DNA of 64,000 bases from the NCBI GenBank assembly GCA_037952775.1, contig JBANAY010000003.1, forward strand, positions 15,190,001 through 15,254,000, in the 5' to 3' direction. Both the position numbers and the translations under genes were made by a program. Positions 1 to 12,041 of this stretch are shown piece by piece. This DNA is from Clonostachys chloroleuca (taxonomy: Eukaryota > Ascomycota > Sordariomycetes > Hypocreales > Bionectriaceae). Numbering within the stretch: position 1 is the first letter of the stretch; each line of letters opens with the position of its first letter. The notes below the pieces were generated by a model, which was not told the origin of the DNA, did not search any database, and worked only from the letters and a program-made list of their open reading frames with translations.

Positions 1-1540
1 GAACCGATCAAGAATCGAAGAGCGGTTATCTCTTCTGTTTCTGCCTCTTCTGATTGTTGTAGGCCTAATGCAGTCACCCATGGGAGGTTCACTTGCGCGT
101 CGTACCGAGCGCCGCCTACTATAGCGGGTGGCTTGTCATGGATTAGGTGGAAATAGATATCCATGCCCACAAGCTCCCAGAAGCCTTTCCGGCTTGCTTC
201 TAGCACCGAGCTTCCTAAGCTAGACAAGCCCGAGCCGACACTGTTGTCAAGGCGATGTAGCTCAATCTTCTCGGCGTACTGGCAGGCGCGCCTGAACATG
301 GTCCAGCTGAGCTCAAGTTCAAAGCGCTCCGCAGCCACTCGTACCTAGTCAAAGAACTGCGATTAGCGCACTGATACACACCCCTGTTGATCAAAGGCAT
401 AAAGGGTATCACCATGAAAAACGCGGCGACAAAGTCCGTAGCTGTTCCCGTGGCGTATGGCTCCCAGGCGAGCAATGCGCGCAGGCAGTGATGGTACAGC
501 TTGTTCCTTGTTTCTACATCCTCGGAAGCTGGTGTTGACTGCCGGTGGAGCAAGCAACCATGATATAAAATGCAGTAGTAGACAACGCAGATGGACGCGT
601 CAAGATGCACATTGGGTAGCCCGATGATATCCGGCATCAGTTCTATGAGCCTGATATTTAAGAAAGCTGGGAACAGATCTTCGCTCAGATGGGCGAAGTA
701 ACCTGTGCGGAGCATACCAGAGTGAGCAGAGAATCCTTGCTCGACGTTGATAGAATCAGTTCTAGCTCACTCTTGATCCATGATTTGGCCAATTCCGGTT
801 CAAAGTGAAAGTCATCTACAGGACTAATAAGAGAGTTACGGTGCTGGCCTACAAGGTGCTGTACTTGGCCAATTGCCCGTTGGAGGATAGAAGTCGGCGC
901 ACTCGATTCTGACGAGATCCATGGTGACCCTTGGCCGTTAGAGGCAAGACTGGAGCTGCAAGTTGGTGTTGAAGCTCTTAGCTCAACGCTTCTTCCCACA
1001 TGATCAGCAACATGCTCTGACGGTTCTGACTGGTTCCGTGATGCGTATGCATAGGCTGTGCTGAACGGGGCCGACATGTGCTGGGCTTGAAGATGCATGC
1101 GGTCTTCAAGGCGGTCTAATCGCTGTACAACAGTGGCCAATACGCGCTCGATCGACCTTGGTCAGTCAATCATACTGTCCAGTATTCCAGCCAAAGCTCA
1201 CGCATCGCTTACCCTACTCGATCCCCAGTCGTCTGGACGGGTCGCCTCTGCGCCCGCCGAGCATAGAGACATTCGACATCCTGCTCTTCGCACCTATTAC
1301 AGACAGGCATGCGGCGGTTACAGCGAACCTTTCCCGTGTTAGTTCAAGCTTGATGAAGAACAACGCCACGAATGGCACTGACCTTCTTTGCCCTACATCT
1401 TTTGCACTACACGCACCCAGCATACGACAGGTTAGTCCGCCATGCCTGAGTTTAGGCGATTGATCGAGACCCCGCACAGCTGCTTGCGAGTAGATACTTA
1501 CTGAAATTGGATTGAGCTCCTCCTCTTGCGTGTCAGCCAT
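1..1540 (-). CDS. Zn2Cys6 fungal transcription factor, 3' end beyond window
   Basis: This is a binuclear zinc-cluster DNA-binding regulator followed by the fungal-specific regulatory (MHR) domain; it should act in the nucleus. I place exons at 1502-1540, 1383-1406, 1213-1328, 771-1156, 413-702 and 1-344, all with GT-AG introns of 54-131 nt. The N-terminus reads MADTQEEELNPIS and runs straight into the cluster, whose spacing is C-x2-C-x6-C-x6-C-x2-C-x6-C. The second exon is only 24 nt and encodes CKRCRAKK. A short predicted coiled coil (IERVLATVVQRLDRLEDRM) follows, then the MHR part beginning near SYFAHLSEDLFPAF. The reading frame is still open at base 1, so the C-terminus is missing. It lies on the same strand as two flavoenzyme genes, which are possible targets (inference). 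Target genes and ligand are unknown. Confidence 0.8.
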
Positions 1541-1969
1541 GGGTTTTGACGGACTTCGGACTGGGGCAAAATGGCGAGTGGAGGCTGGATTCAGATGCAG
1601 ATTGTCAACGAAACGCAAAAGGAAATAGATGACGGACTGGAGAAAAGGCCGAAAGCAGGGTTGCGTGACTTTTTACTTCCACTGGGCTAGCGCCAGGAGT
1701 TTGCTAAGAAAGGAGGCCGAATTCTTTATGGCCGGTGTCTTGACAAAGTCCGGATGCCGGAAATAGGGATCATCAATTCTCTTGTGGTCTCGGTAGTTAC
1801 TAGACATATCCTTTAGAGAGATCCCCGTGAAGAAATATGACTACGACGTGAGGGTAATCTATCAGCTTCTAGATGGAACACAAAGGGAAACATCTCATAG
1901 TTAATTGGCTTGAAACAGCGATTTTGAACTAAAGCTTGCTGAAGGTTGTAGCGGACCTATGTTCCGTCT
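1541..1969. other. Intergenic: promoter side of the zinc-cluster gene
   Basis: This stretch holds the upstream region of the minus-strand regulator and the 3' flank of the oxidoreductase. I see no ORF with a recognisable product and no clear TATA box. Confidence 0.5.
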
Positions 1970-3509
1970 CTAGCTCTGTATCACAGAGTTCTGCTTGCTA
2001 TCTAGTCTGGAGCAAGTCACTTGATAGACCGTGGGGATTCCTGTGCTTTTGAAGTCCGCATTATCGATGATCATCGAGGCGATGCCTTTGGCGGCCAAAA
2101 ATATCTGGGGCATGCCATGGCCTGTGAATCCAGCGACGATGAACTGCTGTTTCTTTCCTGGAACAGCGCCAATAAAAGGCATCAAATCAGATGAATAACC
2201 CATTACTGTCCAGTCAACGTCATTAGCTTTATCTACTTCTTGATATGACACAAAATATTCACTTACTGCCTGTCCACAGCTTAGAGGTATAAGCGCCGCT
2301 GTCTTCCCATCCGGAGAAAACCCGCTGCATGTAGCCGTCGAAGTGAGATTTTCCGGCTTCAATCAACTGGCCATCGTCGACGTTGTTGTACCAGCTGTCG
2401 AGGTCATGATAGAAGATCGACCGTGCTCCCCCGAGGATAATGCTGCCGTCAAGTCGCGGGATCAAATAATCGTAGTTTGAATCGGACCAGCGGATGATGT
2501 ATGTGCTTGGCAAGTGAGGCGCTGCTTTCTTGGTTGGCGAGATATGGCTACACATCCCTCTCACGGGGATGATCTTGCCTGCGAACTCGGGCAAGAGTGA
2601 CGAAGTGTAGGCATTTGTTGCATAAACCACGGTCCTGGCCTTCACGCTCCCTCGCGACGTAGTAACCGTGATGAACCCATCCGTATCAGCCGCAACACTG
2701 ATGACGGGAGTGTGCGTCTGGAGGTTTACACCAGCGTCAATGGCTCTGGAGAGAAGCTGTAGGGTCAGCTTGTATGGGAATAGATGTCCCGCGGAATACG
2801 AAATGCAGCCTTTGGCTCCTTTGACTCCAGATAGCTGTTCCAGGTCAGCACATAATTACTGACATCGGAAGAATGATTTCTTACCACCTCCGCATCGGAG
2901 CCCTTTGCGAAATGCACGTCCGACATAACTGGCACATGATTTCGTCTAAGCATATCTACACTGGCCATCACCTTGTCGCAAACGGCATCGGACATGAACG
3001 CGTCAACGGCCCGCGTGAGGGTGAACTCGCAATCGATTCCCTCATCCTCTACGAATTTCTTCACGGCGGATAGGTTCTGCGCCTCGAAAGCTGCGCATTC
3101 GGCGGCGACCTTGATCCCATGGGTCGCAGCCAGGCTCGACGGCCGGTGGCAGGGATCCGGCTTGATATGGCCACCTGTGATAATCCGTTGTTAATGAGAC
3201 ATTTGCCAGGCTTCAAGCGTATGATCGGGGATGATAGCTGGGGAGGAGCGTACTGTTTCGGCCAGTAGCACCGGAGCAAGCTTGCCGGGCTTCAAGAATT
3301 AGAATGCGGGGTCGCGGTTGGCCTTGAGACTTGCAGATGCCCAGGATATGGTGAACGGTTGAAGCACCTGCAAATCCCGCTCCTATGACACATATGTCAA
3401 CTTCCGGGGGGACATCTTGGGAAGTTCTGTGGTCGTCCAGGGAGTGTGGAGATGAACGCCAGAAAGAGTCGGTGGTAGGGCCCTGGATGGGTGGCGGGGA
3501 TTGATGCAT
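1970..3509 (-). CDS. FAD-dependent oxidoreductase, DAO family
   Basis: This is a flavoprotein of the D-amino-acid/sarcosine oxidase-like DAO superfamily, which oxidises amines or amino acids with FAD. Exons are 3254-3509, 2885-3174, 2267-2834 and 1970-2205; the three introns are 79, 50 and 61 nt with GT-AG ends and join in frame. The FAD-binding Rossmann motif VDICVIGAGFAGAS lies near residue 40. It is followed by CSGATGRNSGHIKPD, the usual flavin-contact segment, which is formed across the first splice junction. The C-terminus carries MGYSSDLMPFIGAVPG and FTGHGMPQIF, typical of the family. The start is the first ATG before FWRSSPHSLDDHR, a common N-terminal block. No signal peptide is visible, so it is probably cytosolic or peroxisomal. 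The substrate cannot be read from sequence. It lies between the regulator and the monooxygenase on the same strand. Confidence 0.85.
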
Positions 3510-4223
3510 GGTTCAAGTTAAGATAGTTCAAAGAAGCATGCAGGATGCGGGAGAATATGGATATGGCTATGTATGATAACACAGCGTGAGGTTGAGGTTG
3601 AGATCCGTGGTTGTTGTTCCAATCCAAGGTAAATCAATGGAGGGGAAGATCTACATTCCACTTACCATTCACAAATTTATCTGCATGACAAGCTATCCGG
3701 CCCAGGAGTGTTATCAATAGTCTGATTGAATCAGATGACCCACGCTTATGCCATCCCGTTTCTGGGAAGGGCTCCTCAGGTATGTTTATCAACATTCACT
3801 AGCGATACCTTCCTAGGACCGATTGTAGGCTGGATCGCTGTTCATGAAATGGTTAAAACGAACGATTTTGTCAGAGGTGTTTAGAGGTATGGAGAAGGAG
3901 TTGCGGTCAAGTTATGCTACGAACGGCCGGCAAAGATACCAAAACAGGAACTGAGAGGACGTCTTTGGCTTGAAGGAGACGTAAAGCATCAAGCGCAAAT
4001 GGAAGTCTGTCTGAAGTGTTAATGAAATGGGCATCGCGGCCCAAACGTTGCACCAGATGGCAGATACGATCATTACGGATTTAATTAAAAAATGATGGCA
4101 AGGCCCATTGGCTTTCTCTCTTATTTCAGAAAATAATCACAAATTCCCATAATACAATCCCGCACAAGATAAGTAAACAAGAATGCTACAAAATAACCGT
4201 CTACGTTGGGAATAAGCAGACAG
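3510..4223. other. Intergenic between two flavoenzyme genes
   Basis: This stretch contains the promoter of the DAO-type oxidoreductase and the 3' flank of the monooxygenase. No supported gene or repeat was found. Confidence 0.5.
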
Positions 4224-6305
4224 TTAAAGTATCTCACTTGTTGATGCTCCATCGTTTTTCTGGGAGTGTTTCCTCTTCCATTCGTCATTGGCATCAGCAT
4301 AATCCCTCGGGTCATACGCCTGGAAGATCTCCGCCCAGCCTCCCTTCCGCCACTTATTGAGGCCAAGATCACCTTGCAAAAGGTCAAGATACGGAATCGC
4401 GTCGAAGATGAACCCGGGAGCCTTGTTGCTACCCCAGTCGGTAGGGTATCGCCACTTGCCGAAACGGTTGTGCAGGATGGTCTGGTACTTGAGCTCGCTC
4501 ATGAGCTTCTCATCGCCGACTGCTTTGGCCGGATCAATATCCAGCTGGCCGTTGAAGTACGCGCTTATCCAGAGTCCCTGGAAGTGGGCGGACATGGGGT
4601 TTCCGAAGTTGGATACCACGCCGGCGAAGGCGAGGTCCCTTGTCTTGAGAAAGCGCTCTGAGGGGGGAACAATAAAACGGTAAAGCATATAAGGCGTGAG
4701 AGGCTTGCAGGGGGTGACTGCATCGTCGCTGTGTACTCCCTTCTGCTCAGTCAAGGGGATATAGTTCTTATTCCAGACAGGCTGGTCCTTGAGACGGGGG
4801 AATCGCTCCAGGATTTCGGCATCGGCCCTTTTGAGCAGGTCGGTTTGGCTCGCAAGATCCTCGTCCGACTGGCCGTGGGGCGGCGTGTGTGGGATGCCAA
4901 TCTCCTTCTCGATGCCCTCAGGGAGGAACTTGGTGGCTGGCACATGCTTCCAGCCAGTGTGAGCAAGCATAGAGTCACACTCGAGCTCAGTGCCGTCCGA
5001 AAGGTGAACCTTTCCGGGGCTTAGATGATCAATATCACTGATATAAACATTGACCAGATCGCTCTTCACGAGGTCCCAGAAATTAGTCTCCCAATTCACA
5101 ATACTGAAACTGGGGCCTGTGAACATGGCTGATGTCCAGGGCTTCAGCTTGGCAGTGTCGGGGTGTTCATCATATTTGTTCAGGCGGAGGACATCGTTGC
5201 CCAGGACGAACCAAAACCCGTTGACAATCGCCCGGCCCAAAGCAGTACCGTGGAGGAAATTGCGAATTCCTGTGTAGCCGTCGGCGCTACCCCAGATGGA
5301 AGGGCTGAACCAAGTGAGGATTCGAGTGTCTGTCGTGCGCGGAGACGCCAATTTTCAGTGATCTTGTGAATGAATTGTAGCTCCCAGAGTGATACTCACG
5401 AGCAAGTGCTTCGATCCATTGATGAAACGGTGTAACATATGGAGGCGACATCCAGCATGGCCCATGACCAGAGGCTAATCGACCGGTCAGCACGTGGATC
5501 ACGAATCAATTGCATGAGTAGAAGCAGCACTTACAGCGGATCACCCAATGTACCTTGACTCCAGCACTCGCGTAGGCATACACGGCGTCAAAGGCGAACT
5601 TCGTACCTCCAAACACGGTCACGGTCTTGCCCTTCTCTATGGTGTCCTTGTTCTTCTGGAAGTCCTTCCCGTGGAAGATGCGGCCTCCGAACGTCTCCTC
5701 GCCATCAAAATGTGGGAGAAAAGCCTCTGAGGTAAGACCACTGGCCATGATCAAGCGGCGCGCAAACACCTGGTACTCCTTGCCGGCCTTGGAGTCGGCG
5801 ACCGTCAAGATCCAGCCGCCTTCTTCCTGGTGCTCCGCCACTACAATCTTGCTATTGAATCGCATGAACTTGTCGATGCCGAAATCTGCAGCGTAGGCCT
5901 TTAGGTACGTGTTGAGCACGCTGCCGGGTATGTGCTCGTCCTTCTTGACGCCGAAACGCTCGGTGGTCATGGGGAACTCGGGGAATTCGTAGGTGCCGAG
6001 GAGGTTATTGCTCTTGACGCCTGGGTAGATTCGGTGGTCTGCCCAGGTGCCGCCGATGCTTGACTCGCCCTCGAAAATGGCCAGAGTCTTGTCCGGGTTG
6101 AGCACATGGTACTGTTTCGCGGCAGCGAGGCCATAGTAGCCTGTTGACAGGAGTCGTTAGCAGCGAGTTCGATCACATTGTGGCCGCAATGCGCAGGCCA
6201 TGCTGGAGAGCGCATAAACCATGAGATAGACATGTGAAACTGGCCAAGACGGGGTAATTGGTCAAGCTCACCTGCACCGACAGAGACACAATCAAACTTC
6301 TCCAT
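4224..6305 (-). CDS. Flavin-containing monooxygenase-like protein
   Basis: This FAD- and NADPH-dependent monooxygenase would hydroxylate N, S or carbonyl substrates (class B flavoprotein family). Exons are 6272-6305, 5535-6140, 5400-5474 and 4224-5329, joined by introns of 131, 60 and 70 nt. The protein starts MEKFDCVSVGAGYYGLAAAK, in which GAGYYG is the FAD-binding GxGxxG and is completed across the first intron. Near residue 150, FGGRIFHGKDF fits the FMO fingerprint FxGxxxHxxx(W/F). TVFGGTKFAFDAVYAYA is the second, NADPH-binding glycine motif. The downstream region (WVIR..GPCWMSPPY, then ILTWFSPSIWG) matches fungal FMO-like proteins. An in-frame ATG 17 codons upstream exists, but the family usually begins just before the glycine motif. 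It may share regulation with the neighbouring oxidase. The substrate is unknown. Confidence 0.85.
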
Positions 6306-8282
6306 CTCAATATCTTCAATTGTTCCCTTAGTTAATGGATGAAGGGAAACAAACACAAGTCAAGCTGGTGCTCAGAAGTGGGGGCACTGGCCCCAATAAG
6401 ACGTCACAACTGATCTCAGAGCTTTGTTTGCCAAGAGTAGCACAGCGAGAGTGGCGCGGTGGGAGTGTTCGTGCGCACAGCTGTGGGAGCGCCTTGCCTG
6501 TAGATCGAACCATCTTGCCGTGCTGCGGCCGCACATCGGCTCCAAGGAGTGAGACTGCAGGGAAGCAAGGGAGAGAGTGATCAAAGAGACCTTCCACCTG
6601 CAGGCAACCGGCAATGGCTGCATAGCGGTAGTACCTATCTTACCAACAGGTGGACCAACAGGCGGGGATAAATGCAGTCGTAGCATCACCAAAGGCCCAG
6701 CTGTTAGTTCAGCTAACTACAGGGGTCTGCTGATTGAGCAATTGTGAGCAATTGGTGTGGCAAAGCACAGGGTCCTGGTCCCTGCATGCATTTTCTCTCT
6801 GTCCTCTCTGACCCTACTCTTGAGTTCATGAGAGCAGTTCGTTCTCTCTCTAATGAATCCAAGAGTTCGACTCTCTCTCAAATCTCCGAATATCTACGCC
6901 AATAACTCCCAAACTTTTGGTAGGTTTGTGAAAAAATGAGGGCACAAAAAAAGGAGGTGCCAGATATGCAATTGTGTAGGATTGGCAGAGACAATGCCGG
7001 ATTTAGCGGAAGGTTAAAGTACACGCCTCGAGCGATGTCACCCTCCCCTACCCGGAATACAAAAAGGTGCATCAATAGCCGTTATTGAAGTTCGCTAGCG
7101 GATGTTGGTCGCATGGTGGCTGTATTGAAGAATGTCAACATGTGTTCAGGCCCATCCACCAGCATTGTATTGTTCTTCGACAGGCCTCCATCTACATCGC
7201 TTCATAGCAGACACTGTCTTTCTGTGACTTTGCTTCTATCTCCACGCCCCCGCGTTTCTCCGCACCTTCCACTCTGGAAAGCCGCGTGTTTTACGCAAAA
7301 TTGAGGCCTCCCCTGACAAGAGTCCCTCTCGCCAGGTTCGTTGAGATCTATCCGTACCCCAGCCCCTGTTTAATCCAATTCATCCTGCCTCGTCGGAAGC
7401 CAGGGTCCTGCTTCATCACATCTTCTCTGGGAGGTGGTTCTTACATGTGGCGCCATTTCACTCTAATCAGCCGTGCCGGAGGATCGTCCCCATTGTTCAT
7501 CCCTGGCTGAAAATTAGTCTCGGCCCCGATCGGTACTATTCTATGTACATAGTCGCGGCTCGGCTTTCGCTTGCCGGAAGTATTGTGTAGGAGGATGAAT
7601 ACGTAACTCTATCACTGCAGCATGTGGGTGTGCGGAGCGTTATTCACCCTCGGTGCTTCGCCCCTCTGCGGGAGGCCACATGCATTTGCGAGCTCCAGTC
7701 ACAGCCGATATTCGAGACAAATGGAACCATCTGTTTGGCCAACGAGATCCACAAAAAGACTTGGTGTTGCGAACCAGACGCGGGTCGTGTGTCATGTCTG
7801 CATGTAAGCATGGTTGATAGCACCAACATCTTTTCTCCGTCAAAAACAGAACGGGACTGGGGAAAAAGCAAATAAAGAAGAACGAATGCATAAAAAGCCT
7901 CAAAAAGGTAGTCAGTCCGTCCCCGAAATGAGAGAAGAGGAAACCTAACCTTGGTCCCAGTTCTTCTGATGCTCGTATTGGCAGTGGATGGTGGGAACGG
8001 TAGATCTATGTTTGATCTCGACAATGAAGAATCGGGCCACTCGTATGTGCCGAATCTGCGGGGGGAATCTGATAATGAAACTTTTGTTTGTTTCTCTCCT
8101 TTCCAGGTGCCTGGCCTGATGTGACGTTCTTCTAACTCGCTGTCCATCGAATGCGCGAATATCGCGTTCGTCTTTCTTTCATCTTTCTTCACATTCCTTT
8201 GCACCTATTTTGCAGCATGTGTCGTGGTAACAATATATTTACCTAATCAATTTGCATTGTATATTATTTTATCCATTCACTA
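6306..8282. other. Long shared upstream region, no supported gene
   Basis: About 2 kb separates the divergently transcribed monooxygenase and rhodopsin-domain genes. Short reading frames occur on both strands, the longest about 186 codons on the minus strand at 7644-8204. None shows a domain, signal peptide or plausible exon structure. It most likely holds the two promoters. Confidence 0.5.
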
Positions 8283-10028
8283 ATGGCCAGCGCCGCAGCT
8301 GAGCTAACTCCTGAGGAGGCCGCTGCCGCTGCCGCCGCAGCCGCAGCAGCCCAGGCATTCAACATCGAAGTTTGGACTCTGCTGGGGATTGGATCATTGG
8401 TTACTTTTTTGAGAATTGTCGCTCGCACAAGATCCGTCGGATTTCGCAAGCTGCAGCCTGACGATTATCTGGTCATCGTGGGACTGGTATGTCTGCTCTC
8501 CCGTTATTTTCGCCCGACGAAAGACTTTCCTCATTTACAAACGGACGTCTCATGAAGAGAAGATCTATCTCTTTCTGACGCCTCGTGTAAACAGATATTT
8601 TACGGTATCGAGAGCGGACTTGCGTATTCTGTGGGCGCTCATGCCCACGGCTTAGCCAACAATGGAATGACCGACGCTCAAAGAGAGGCTCTGTCGACCG
8701 ACGATCCCGAGCACAGACTACGAGTTGTCGGCTCAATTATCCAACTATGCGGCTGGAACTCATACTCAGTTATCTTGTGGGCTTTCAAAGCTTCGTGGCT
8801 TGTATTTTACATTCGATTGACGGTACTTGACCCTGACGACCTGGCGATTGCCCCTTTACCCGATATCCTTCTCCCTCGGACGAGCTTTGATACTGATAAG
8901 CAATGGAATTTTGTAGGATGGTATAGGTAAAAGCTACCTATATCGCATATATGTTGGCTTCGGTCTGGTTGTTGGGAGCTGGGTGATTGTCGTCGTCAAC
9001 ATTTTCCTTGCCTGCCGACCATTCCACCGAAACTGGCAGATTAACCCCGACCCTGGAAGTACGTATCTATGTGTCCACACATATCTAAGTTTTGGAATTA
9101 TACCGAAGATTGCTCAAACTGGGAAATGCTGACTGCCTATCACTTATCAGATGTCTGCCAGCCGGCCGTGTCGAACCAGATCGTGTGGGTGTGTTACGCC
9201 TTCAACGTCACGACCGATATGTATCTTCTTTCTATTCCACTACCTATGCTTTGGAGCTCTAGATTAAAGACCTGGAAGAAACTTGGGCTGGTCTTTCTAT
9301 TCAGCGGGGGTATCTTTGTAATGGTTTGTGGAACTCTACGAGCCGTTATCATTGTAACCGTAAGACCACTTTCCCTAATTACGACCTGGGGTTTGAACTC
9401 TAATAGTTCAAGATCTATTCAGAATTCATATATGCTAATTGGTCTACTAAAATAGGATCCTGTCAATGGCGCCCAACTTGCCGGCTCTTGGGCCGTCCGC
9501 GAAACGTTCGTAGCCCTAGTCACAACCAACCTGCCGCATATCTTTCCACTTCTCAAAGTCTGGTTCGGGCCTGTCATTGAGACACTAGTCAGTACGGCCC
9601 GGAAGTCATCGAACTACAGTTCAAACTCCGCTCCCAAGGGTTTCCGGACATTTGGCGGCGGTGGTAGTAGCGGGCCAAGCTGGCGCGGCCGCGGGCCCCC
9701 AACGGCCAATCCGATCACGAACTTTACCCTCAACGAGAGCGAAGAGCGCATGGTTGGTGAGAATAATGGCGGAAAAAGTAACAGCATTAGGCTTGAGGAC
9801 ATGCAGACAACGCGGACGAGCGATGGCGGGTCACCTGGGAGCAGAGTCCGCATCCACAAATCAGTCCAAGTTGATATTGTGACCGAGGATAGGCAGTCAG
9901 GGCCTAGGGAGACACCGGACCTGGACAGTTCAATAAGAGAGCAGCCTTGGTTGCAGGCGCAGTTGCCTCAGAGTGCCTCAGTTGAGGGTTCTGCTATCAA
10001 GCGAAGCGCTTCGAAGCGAGCTAGCTAA
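8283..10028 (+). CDS. Fungal rhodopsin-domain (Pth11-type) integral membrane protein
   Basis: This is a seven-helix plasma-membrane protein of the fungal rhodopsin-domain family, which includes Pth11-like putative GPCRs; no CFEM domain is seen. Exons are 8283-8486, 8595-8822, 8917-9058, 9151-9360 and 9456-10028, with introns of 92-108 nt. Splicing gives LQPDDYLVIVGL-IFYGIESGLAYSVG and FYIRLT-DGIGKSYLYRIYVGF, both typical of the family. Further helices carry GSWVIVVVNIFLACRPFHRNW, VCQPAVSNQIVWVCYAFNVTTDMYLLSIP and RETFVALVTTNLPHIFPLL. The extreme N-terminus contains a run of alanines encoded by mixed GCN codons. The C-terminal tail, about 140 residues, is Gly/Ser-rich, hydrophilic and probably cytoplasmic. 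The ligand and signalling role are unknown. Confidence 0.85.
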
Positions 10029-11196
10029 TTTTTGTATAATTATCCAGGGGAAAAGGCACATAGAGACTACCAAAAAAAAAAAAAAAAAAAAAGGAATAGG
10101 AGATTGTATTTGCAATTCGCAAGTCTGAGATAGAAGGCAAGTTGACCATGACCATGACCATGACCAAGGAAAATTAACATCGTGGTGGAAGACTTTGGGA
10201 GGGTTCCGGGAACATTGGCACAACTTCTACTTCACAAAATCGATGAGCCCAAAATTTAAACTTAGCTCAGTATCATTGACGGCCCCTTAATGAGAAATGT
10301 GTTTATACTCGAGGAAAGTGTTAGTCTTAGGTCAAGAAAGCCTTTTCTAAGCTGTCAATTTTGAATCTGAACGTAGAGAAACCAGGTTCTGGATACCAGT
10401 CAACTTCATTGCGGCGATACAGCACACCTGCGACGGCACTCCACAAAAACCCCAACATTTGACTAACAACTCGCCAACTACTGCCTAGTAATTTTGGAAG
10501 ATTGATTATGTAGTGTAAGCGAAGATAGTAGTCTGGATAGCTTCGATAACTCATTGAGAGGTGAAACCACCGGCTGTCGAAGTTGCTAAACCCACCTCTT
10601 GCAGCTCTTCTGAGGGGGCTAATGTTGTGTGTTATCATTCCTGTGTTAAGTTACAAAAATGCTAAGAGCTTTTCTTACTATAATACTTATCTGATCAACG
10701 CTCAGTTTTGACAAATTATTTGAGTATATGGCTATCACTTGGTATGGTCGATTTTTTGTTCAGCCCATGTGAAAAATTGCAAAGACTGCTTTGTAGTCTC
10801 CGAGTTTATTCATCTCTTTCATCCGGAATTAAGGGCCCCCAATCATGTTTGGACATTTACGAAAGGCTATTAGTACGCCAGCGCCAGAACGATCAATTGG
10901 GTTCATGGCGGGGTTATAGACGGACTTAACGGAATGTAAGCGACTTGGTAGAGGGGCTGCTCCAAATCTTGCCGATATCTTCCCGGTATGTGAGATGAAG
11001 ATATCAAATCCAGTAGGGCTGCTTCGGAGTTAAGGACAGTCTTGCTTGCCTACGCCCTCGAGTATATATTATAATAAGAGACATCTTTCCTGTGGAACTA
11101 TGTTTATCATAATGTCCAAGTGCTTGCGTCGAGAAAAATTTCGATTTGTTTGTCAACTCAAGCCCTCTTCTACATCGTCGATTAATCTACAACACA
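10029..11196. other. Intergenic, AT-rich, with simple repeats
   Basis: This stretch contains an A-rich run of about 22 nt at 10072-10092, four copies of a gaccat hexamer near 10143-10167 and AT-rich DNA. A 103-codon minus-strand frame at 10327-10638 has no recognisable domain. TATATATTATAA at about 11063-11074 could be the TATA element of the following SDR. Confidence 0.45.
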
Positions 11197-12041
11197 ATGA
11201 CAACCATCCTTGTTACAGGCGCCAATCGGGGCATTGGCTATGCCATCATCCAGGCTATCGGAAATCGACTGCCGGATAGCACCATTCTTCTTGGCTGTCG
11301 CACACTTAAAGCTGGGGAGGATGCTATTGAGCAACTCAAGTCAAGTGGACTTTCGGCCAACCTACACGCACTCGCACTCGATATTGAGGACGATTCTTCA
11401 ATAGCGGCAGCCGCAGACGTCGTGCGTGAACGTTTTGGCCATCTTGATGGTAAGCTAAAACATCAAACTAGAGTTGGTAGGGTATGGCTAAATGATGATC
11501 GAAAAAGTTCTCATCAACAATGCCATCAAAATAGAGCTCTCCTCCTCGGCGAATGCAGCAGAGCGGCGCCAGGCCTCGAACAAGAGCTTTAACAACGGAA
11601 TCACATCAAATACTCAGGTTACCCGTGCATTCTTGCCTCTCCTTGAAAAAAGTAACTGGCCTCGTGTAATCATGGTCTCTAGCAGTCGTGGAAGTTTTGG
11701 GAAGACCGTTAGCGGAGAGGTATGTTTCTCTTGGCCGAAATCTCTGGCTGAACTGGCGTTAATCATTCTAGCTGCCGGCCGTGGCTGTCATCGACTACTG
11801 CGTGATTAAGGCCGCTCTCAACATGCTTACTTTACATTTCCAGGCTCAAAATAAAGGGGTCACATTCTGGGTAGTTAGTCCCGGACATTGCAAAACGGGC
11901 TTCAACGGCTTCAGAGGCACCAAGGATCCACTCCTGGGAGCTGAAGTGATTTTGAAGTTGCTCGAATCTCAAAAGGGAGAGGTCGAAGGAGGTACTTTCT
12001 GGGAGTATGAACAGGACGAATTCCGAGCCGTTCCCTGGTAG
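11197..12041 (+). CDS. Short-chain dehydrogenase/reductase
   Basis: This is a classical SDR oxidoreductase of about 244 residues that uses NAD(P)(H); it is probably cytosolic. Exons are 11197-11449, 11508-11719 and 11772-12041, with introns of 58 and 52 nt. MTTILVTGANRGIGYAI gives the TGxxxGIG nucleotide-binding motif. Splicing produces HLDVLINNA (NNA motif). MVSSSRGS carries the catalytic serine region and YCVIK supplies the YxxxK catalytic pair. The C-terminal SPGHCKTGFNG matches the usual PGxxxT segment. The family resembles carbonyl-reductase-like SDRs. No partner gene lies close by, and the substrate is unknown. Confidence 0.85.

Noticed and set aside
7644..8204. 186-codon minus-strand frame upstream of the rhodopsin-domain gene
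   Set aside because: It has no domain and no coding-like residue pattern, and it overlaps the promoter of a well-supported gene.
10327..10638. 103-codon minus-strand frame in AT-rich DNA
   Set aside because: A protein-like stretch exists (SWRVVSQMLGFLWSAVAG), but no family could be recognised and no exon structure or promoter supports it. It may be a fragment of an old gene.
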